Shown piece by piece: positions 42,196-45,235 of a DNA stretch of 45,235 nt; position 1 is the first letter of the stretch; the number at the start of each line of letters is the position of its first letter. Where the stretch lies: contig NZ_JAVQHL010000006.1 in NCBI RefSeq assembly GCF_032670585.1, positions 1 through 45,235 on the forward strand. Direction: 5' to 3'. A program made the position numbers and the translations under genes. Under the pieces are notes generated by a model. The model had not been told where the DNA came from and made no database searches. It was given only the letters and a program-made list of their open reading frames with translations. Source of the stretch: Ostreiculturibacter nitratireducens. Lineage in GTDB: Bacteria; Pseudomonadota; Alphaproteobacteria; Rhodobacterales; Rhodobacteraceae.

Positions 42196-42462
42196 ATGAA
42201 GCGATCAAGGTTCAGCGCGGAGCAGATCATCGGCATCCTGAATGAGCAGGAAGCCGGGATGGCGACGATTGATGTCTGCCGAAGGCACGGCGTCAGCTCG
42301 GCGGCGTTCCGAAAATGGAAGTCCAGGTATGGCGGGCTTGAGGTGCCGGAGGCCAAACGTCTGAAGGTGCTCGAGGACAAGAACGCCAAGCTGGAGAAGC
42401 TCTTGGCCGAGGCGATGCTGGACAACGCGATCCTGAAGGATGTCGCGGCAAAAGAATGGTAG
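42196..42462 (+). CDS. IS3-family transposase OrfA
   Basis: An 88-residue protein: KRSRFSAEQIIGILNEQEAGM, then a helix-turn-helix (TIDVCRRHGVSSAAFRKWKSRYGG) and a leucine-zipper-like coiled coil (LEDKNAKLEKLLAEAMLDNAIL). It is complete and typical of IS407-group OrfA. An A4G run (GCAAAAG) near the end is a likely programmed -1 frameshift site for OrfAB. An AGGAG lies before the ATG. Confidence 0.88.
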   Translation: MKRSRFSAEQIIGILNEQEAGMATIDVCRRHGVSSAAFRKWKSRYGGLEVPEAKRLKVLEDKNAKLEKLLAEAMLDNAILKDVAAKEW

Positions 42463-43372
42463 CACCCTGCGTCAGGCGGCAGGCCGTGGCGCAAGTCGTG
42501 GATATCCACGGGGTGAAACAGCGCCGGGCGTGCAAGACCCCGGCTCTGGATCGGTCGAGCGCGCGCTGTGGCAGTGTCCGCCCGGACGATGCCGAGGCGC
42601 GAACCGCCATGAAGGCCACAGCGGCAGAGCGGCGTCTTTTCGGCTACCGGCGCATCCACATCATGCTTGAGCGCAGGGGATCGTGACAGACCTCAACAAG
42701 CCGAGGCGGCTCTACCGCGAGGAGAACCTTCAGGTGCGCCGCAGAGGCGGCCGGAAGCGTGCGCTTGGAGCACGCGGGCCGATGCTGCTGCCGGATGCCC
42801 CCAACATCCGCTGGAGCCTGGACTTCGTCAGCGACGCGCTGACCGATGGGCGTCGGTTCGGGGTTCTGGCCGAGGTCGATGACTTCAGCCGAGAATGTCT
42901 GGCGCTCGTGGCGGATGCATCGCTGTCCGGACATCGCGTCATCCGGGAACTCGACACCGTGATCGCTCGACGAGGACGCCCGGCCATGGTGGCTTCGGAC
43001 AACGGTACGGAACTGACCTCCATGGCAGTCCTGTCCTGGTGCCAGCGTACAGGCGTCGAACGGCATTACATCGCACCCGGCAAACCCACGCAGAACGGTT
43101 TCGTGGACAGCTGCAACGGCAAGTTCCGGGATGAACTCCTCAACGAGACGTTTAGCTACCTAGCCCATGCCCGCGACCTGATCGCGGCCTGGGTGACCGA
43201 CTACAACACCCATCGCCCCCATTCGGCATTGGGCTATCAGACCCCCGCCGGGTATGCGCTGCGCCTGACCACCGCGATCGCCCGCCCCGCTGCGCGAGAT
43301 GCGAGAGGAGATCAAGAAAAAGACAATCCGGAAACGCCGCTTGCAGCACCAAGCCGCTGCCGCCTAGCCTGA
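42456..43372 (+). pseudogene. IS3-family transposase OrfB, frameshifted
   Basis: The N-terminal part (RRQAVAQVVDIHGVKQRRAC ... RLFGYRRIHIMLERRG) runs in one frame to a TGA near 42684. The rest (LNKPRRLYREENLQVRRRGG to PHSALGYQTPAGYALRL) continues in another frame, explained by loss of one base at about 42678-42680 in a G-run. The integrase core shows the two Asp (WSLDFVSD and ASDNGTEL), but the expected catalytic Glu of the E-S-F-N motif is Asp (VDSCNGKF). The protein is therefore inactive on two counts. Confidence 0.8.
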
Positions 43373-43511
43373 AACCGAAACCGAACCAGAGCCTCCGTTA
43401 CAGAACAGCCCACAATCTCCGAAAAACTCTGACGACGGACACTCCTTGGTGCAGTTGCCAATCAACGAGTTCTTCGACGTCGGATAGAAAGAAAGAGGAT
43501 CGTCAGCGGAT

Positions 43512-44933
43512 ATGCGTTTCAGCCTTCCTAGAGCGTTGGGATATCTGGTCGGCGGACTGTGGACGGCCCGGGGCGGACGCAAGCGCATTGAAGCCAGGCA
43601 ACTCCGCAATCTGCGGCGTCTCGTGGAAAAGGTGCGGCGCGACTCCCCCCTGTTTCGCCGGCTCTACGCGGATCTGCGACCATCAAGCGAGATCGAAATC
43701 GGCGACTTGCCGGTGACCCGCAAACCCGATCTCATAAGGGAATTCGACGACTGGCTCACAATTCGGTCTCTACCCCTCGCGAGGGCGCGCGAGCATCTCC
43801 GGGACATCCGGAACGTTGGCGTGCCGATCGACGATGTTGCGGTCTTTCAGACCTCCGGCACATCGGGCGAACCCGCAGTCATCGTCCTGTCCTCATCATT
43901 CGTAGAATATGCCTATGGAATTATGATGGCGCGCTTCGAACGGTACCATTGGAGGCTCATCCGGGACGTCCGCAAGCTCGGCGTGAGGGTGACGATCACC
44001 GGCGGGAATGGTCATTTCGCCGGAAACGGGTTCAACAAGCTGGTGCAACGGCTGAACCCGCGACTGGCGCGGGGTTTGGGTCTGACCTTCATCGAGGCCG
44101 AGCAGCCGATCGATCGGCTCGTTGACAGACTGAATGCGATCGCGAACGTCGCCTGGATCGTGACCTACCCCAGCATGCTGGCCATCCTCGTCAGGGAAAA
44201 GGAGGCCGGACGGTTGCGGATCGAGCCCGCGCTCTTCAGTACCGGTGGCGAGACACTCACGGACGATCTTCGCGAGCGGGTCAGGCGGGCCTTCCCCTCG
44301 CTGAAATACGGCATTGCCGATACCTATGGGTGCACAGAGTGCCTGGTGCTTTCGTTCGAGTGCAGCCACGGGCGGAAGCATGTGAACGAAGACTGGGTGA
44401 TCCTCGAAGCGGTCGATGAGGCGATGCAGCCCGTTCCCGATGGCACGTTGTCGGCGACAGTGCTCTTGACGGTGCTCGCCAACGAGGTTCAGCCTTTCAT
44501 CCGATACGATCTCGGTGACTGTGTTCGGTTCTACGAGGATGCCTGCCTCTGCGGGTCGCCGTTTAGAAGTTTTCAGGTGGAGGGGCGCCAGGCGACGCTC
44601 GTCCGTGTGGGCGAGGTGACGCTGTCGCCGCTCGTCTTCGATCTGGAGCACGACCATGCCCAGCGTATCCAGCTGGTCCAGAGCAGCGAGAGAGATTTCG
44701 AAGTGCGAATACAGCTGGCCGATGTGGCGGCAGCGGAGCTTGTCTTTCAGGAGGTCATCGAGTCGGTGAAACGAGTGTTTCGCGATAACGGCCTGGAGGA
44801 TGTCGCGGTGCGAGAAAGCGAAGCACTTCCCGAATTCACCGCAGGCGGCAAATTCCACGAAGTTGTGCCTTTGCGAAGCGCCGACGCAGGAGAAATTACA
44901 TTATCGGGTCGTCGCCAGTCGGCGTCCGAGTAA
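43512..44933 (+). CDS. PaaK-like adenylate-forming enzyme (phenylacetate-CoA ligase/F390-synthetase family)
   Basis: A 473-residue protein with the ATP-binding loop TSGTSGEPA (114-122), the A5-like segment KYGIADTYGCTECLVLSFEC and the IRYDLGD motif, as in the phenylacetate-CoA ligase/coenzyme-F390-synthetase branch. The N-terminal LVEKVRRDSPLFRRLY is also family-like, and the C-terminal domain is shortened. Such orphan enzymes adenylate a carboxylate in capsule, siderophore or aromatic pathways. Nothing nearby suggests the substrate. AGAGGA lies 14-19 bases before the ATG, a weak position for a ribosome site. It is isolated between the IS remnant and the repeat copy, so it may have been acquired with the island. 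Confidence 0.75.
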   Translation: MRFSLPRALGYLVGGLWTARGGRKRIEARQLRNLRRLVEKVRRDSPLFRRLYADLRPSSEIEIGDLPVTRKPDLIREFDDWLTIRSLPLARAREHLRDIRNVGVPIDDVAVFQTSGTSGEPAVIVLSSSFVEYAYGIMMARFERYHWRLIRDVRKLGVRVTITGGNGHFAGNGFNKLVQRLNPRLARGLGLTFIEAEQPIDRLVDRLNAIANVAWIVTYPSMLAILVREKEAGRLRIEPALFSTGGETLTDDLRERVRRAFPSLKYGIADTYGCTECLVLSFECSHGRKHVNEDWVILEAVDEAMQPVPDGTLSATVLLTVLANEVQPFIRYDLGDCVRFYEDACLCGSPFRSFQVEGRQATLVRVGEVTLSPLVFDLEHDHAQRIQLVQSSERDFEVRIQLADVAAAELVFQEVIESVKRVFRDNGLEDVAVRESEALPEFTAGGKFHEVVPLRSADAGEITLSGRRQSASE

Positions 44934-45108
44934 GAACATGAGGGCCCCACAACCCCGCTCCCCTGGGGATCTCCGGCTCCGTCACAAAGCCGACCTTTGC
45001 CGGTGAGTTCAAGACAGGCAAGAGGGGCTCACGGCGGCCGATCTCCGCGTCGCGGCACACGGGCGGGAGGCAAGCAAGGCTCTTCGTCGCTCACGGCCCG
45101 GAGTTGCC
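44934..45108. other. gene-free stretch before repeat copy B
   Basis: With the repeat copy this makes about 300 bases to the window edge without a gene. No recognised gene or element; the open frames are shadows without ribosome sites. Confidence 0.4.
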
Positions 45109-45203
45109 TGGCCTGCCCCGATCGGGTGGTCCGGTTTCAGTCTTAGTGCATGACAGGTCTGGGCGCTACGGTTGGGGTGGCCGGCGAAGCGGGTCCGGAT
45201 GGC
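45109..45203 (-). repeat. diverged 95-bp repeat, copy B (inverted relative to copy A)
   Basis: The reverse complement aligns with 29736-29830 over the whole 95 bases with scattered substitutions and one single-base gap. Similarity ends sharply at 45109 and 45203. The two copies, in opposite orientation, enclose 15.3 kb of accessory-looking DNA. Confidence 0.7.
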
Positions 45204-45235
45204 GGAGCCGGCCACTGCACGACCTCTGGGGCCGG

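Larger units (their letters stand above)
42133..43375 (+). mobile_element. decayed IS3-family element (IS407 group), right end missing
   Basis: The left end begins TGACCTGAGCCCC about 63 bases before orfA, in the form of IS407-group terminal repeats. OrfA and a frameshifted orfB follow. No reverse complement of the left terminal repeat (GGGGCTCAGGTCA) is found after orfB up to base 43511, so the right end seems lost; the right boundary given is only the end of orfB. The element is probably immobile. Confidence 0.75.

Overview
The window is high-GC DNA with dense, often overlapping genes. It looks like chromosome of an alphaproteobacterium of the Rhodobacteraceae (Rhodobacter/Roseobacter relatives). 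This rests on a clade-I nos cluster with NsrR, a non-pyrrolysine MttB next to a dimethylglycine-dehydrogenase-like protein, a DabA/DabB pair, many LysR and TetR regulators, and ATGA/TGATG gene overlaps. I see no tRNA, rRNA or CRISPR array.

Region by region. (1) 1-5.2 kb: the 3' end of glutaryl-CoA dehydrogenase with a CaiB/BaiF CoA-transferase (glutarate/lysine catabolism); a convergent ArsR regulator and DUF318/ArsP-like permease; then an FMN/Fe-S/FAD oxidoreductase of the trimethylamine/N-methylproline type. (2) 5.2-15 kb: a complete nitrous-oxide reductase locus: nsrR (divergent), an FNR/NnrR-type box, a small secreted Cys-rich protein, then nosR-Z-D-F-Y-L-X. (3) 15.2-19.3 kb: a TetR regulator with an obvious operator, followed by a periplasmic adaptor, FtsX-type permease, LolD-type ATPase and a four-helix membrane protein (a MacB/DevBCA-like exporter without an outer-membrane factor). 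(4) 19.4-24.4 kb: a minus-strand operon of a dimethylglycine/sarcosine dehydrogenase-like flavoprotein, an MttB-family methyltransferase, a 66-residue very basic protein and a TetR regulator, with a TetR-like operator upstream. (5) 24.8-29.7 kb: dabB-dabA, a proton-coupled inorganic-carbon uptake system, divergent from a LysR gene with a symmetrical ATTAC-N11-GTAAT site between them. (6) 29.7-45.2 kb: accessory DNA. It begins with one copy of a diverged 95-bp repeat and a broken nuclease gene. It then carries a LysR/FAD-oxidase/DapA-like unit and a five-gene operon (CaiD-like hydratase, NDP-forming acyl-CoA synthetase, carnitine dehydrogenase-thioesterase fusion, cupin, FMN/Fe-S/FAD oxidoreductase) divergent from its own LysR gene. 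It ends with a decayed IS3-family element, a PaaK-like adenylate-forming enzyme and the inverted second copy of the 95-bp repeat.

How the parts may work together. The repeated theme is catabolism of methylated and quaternary amines. The 35-41 kb operon is best read as feeding crotonobetaine or carnitine-like compounds towards glycine betaine. The 20-24 kb operon would demethylate a quaternary amine to C1 units carried on corrinoid/folate. The two FMN/Fe-S/FAD oxidoreductases fit further amine or enoate steps. This joint scheme is inference: the corrinoid protein, the beta-keto-acid cleavage enzyme and dedicated transporters are not in the window.
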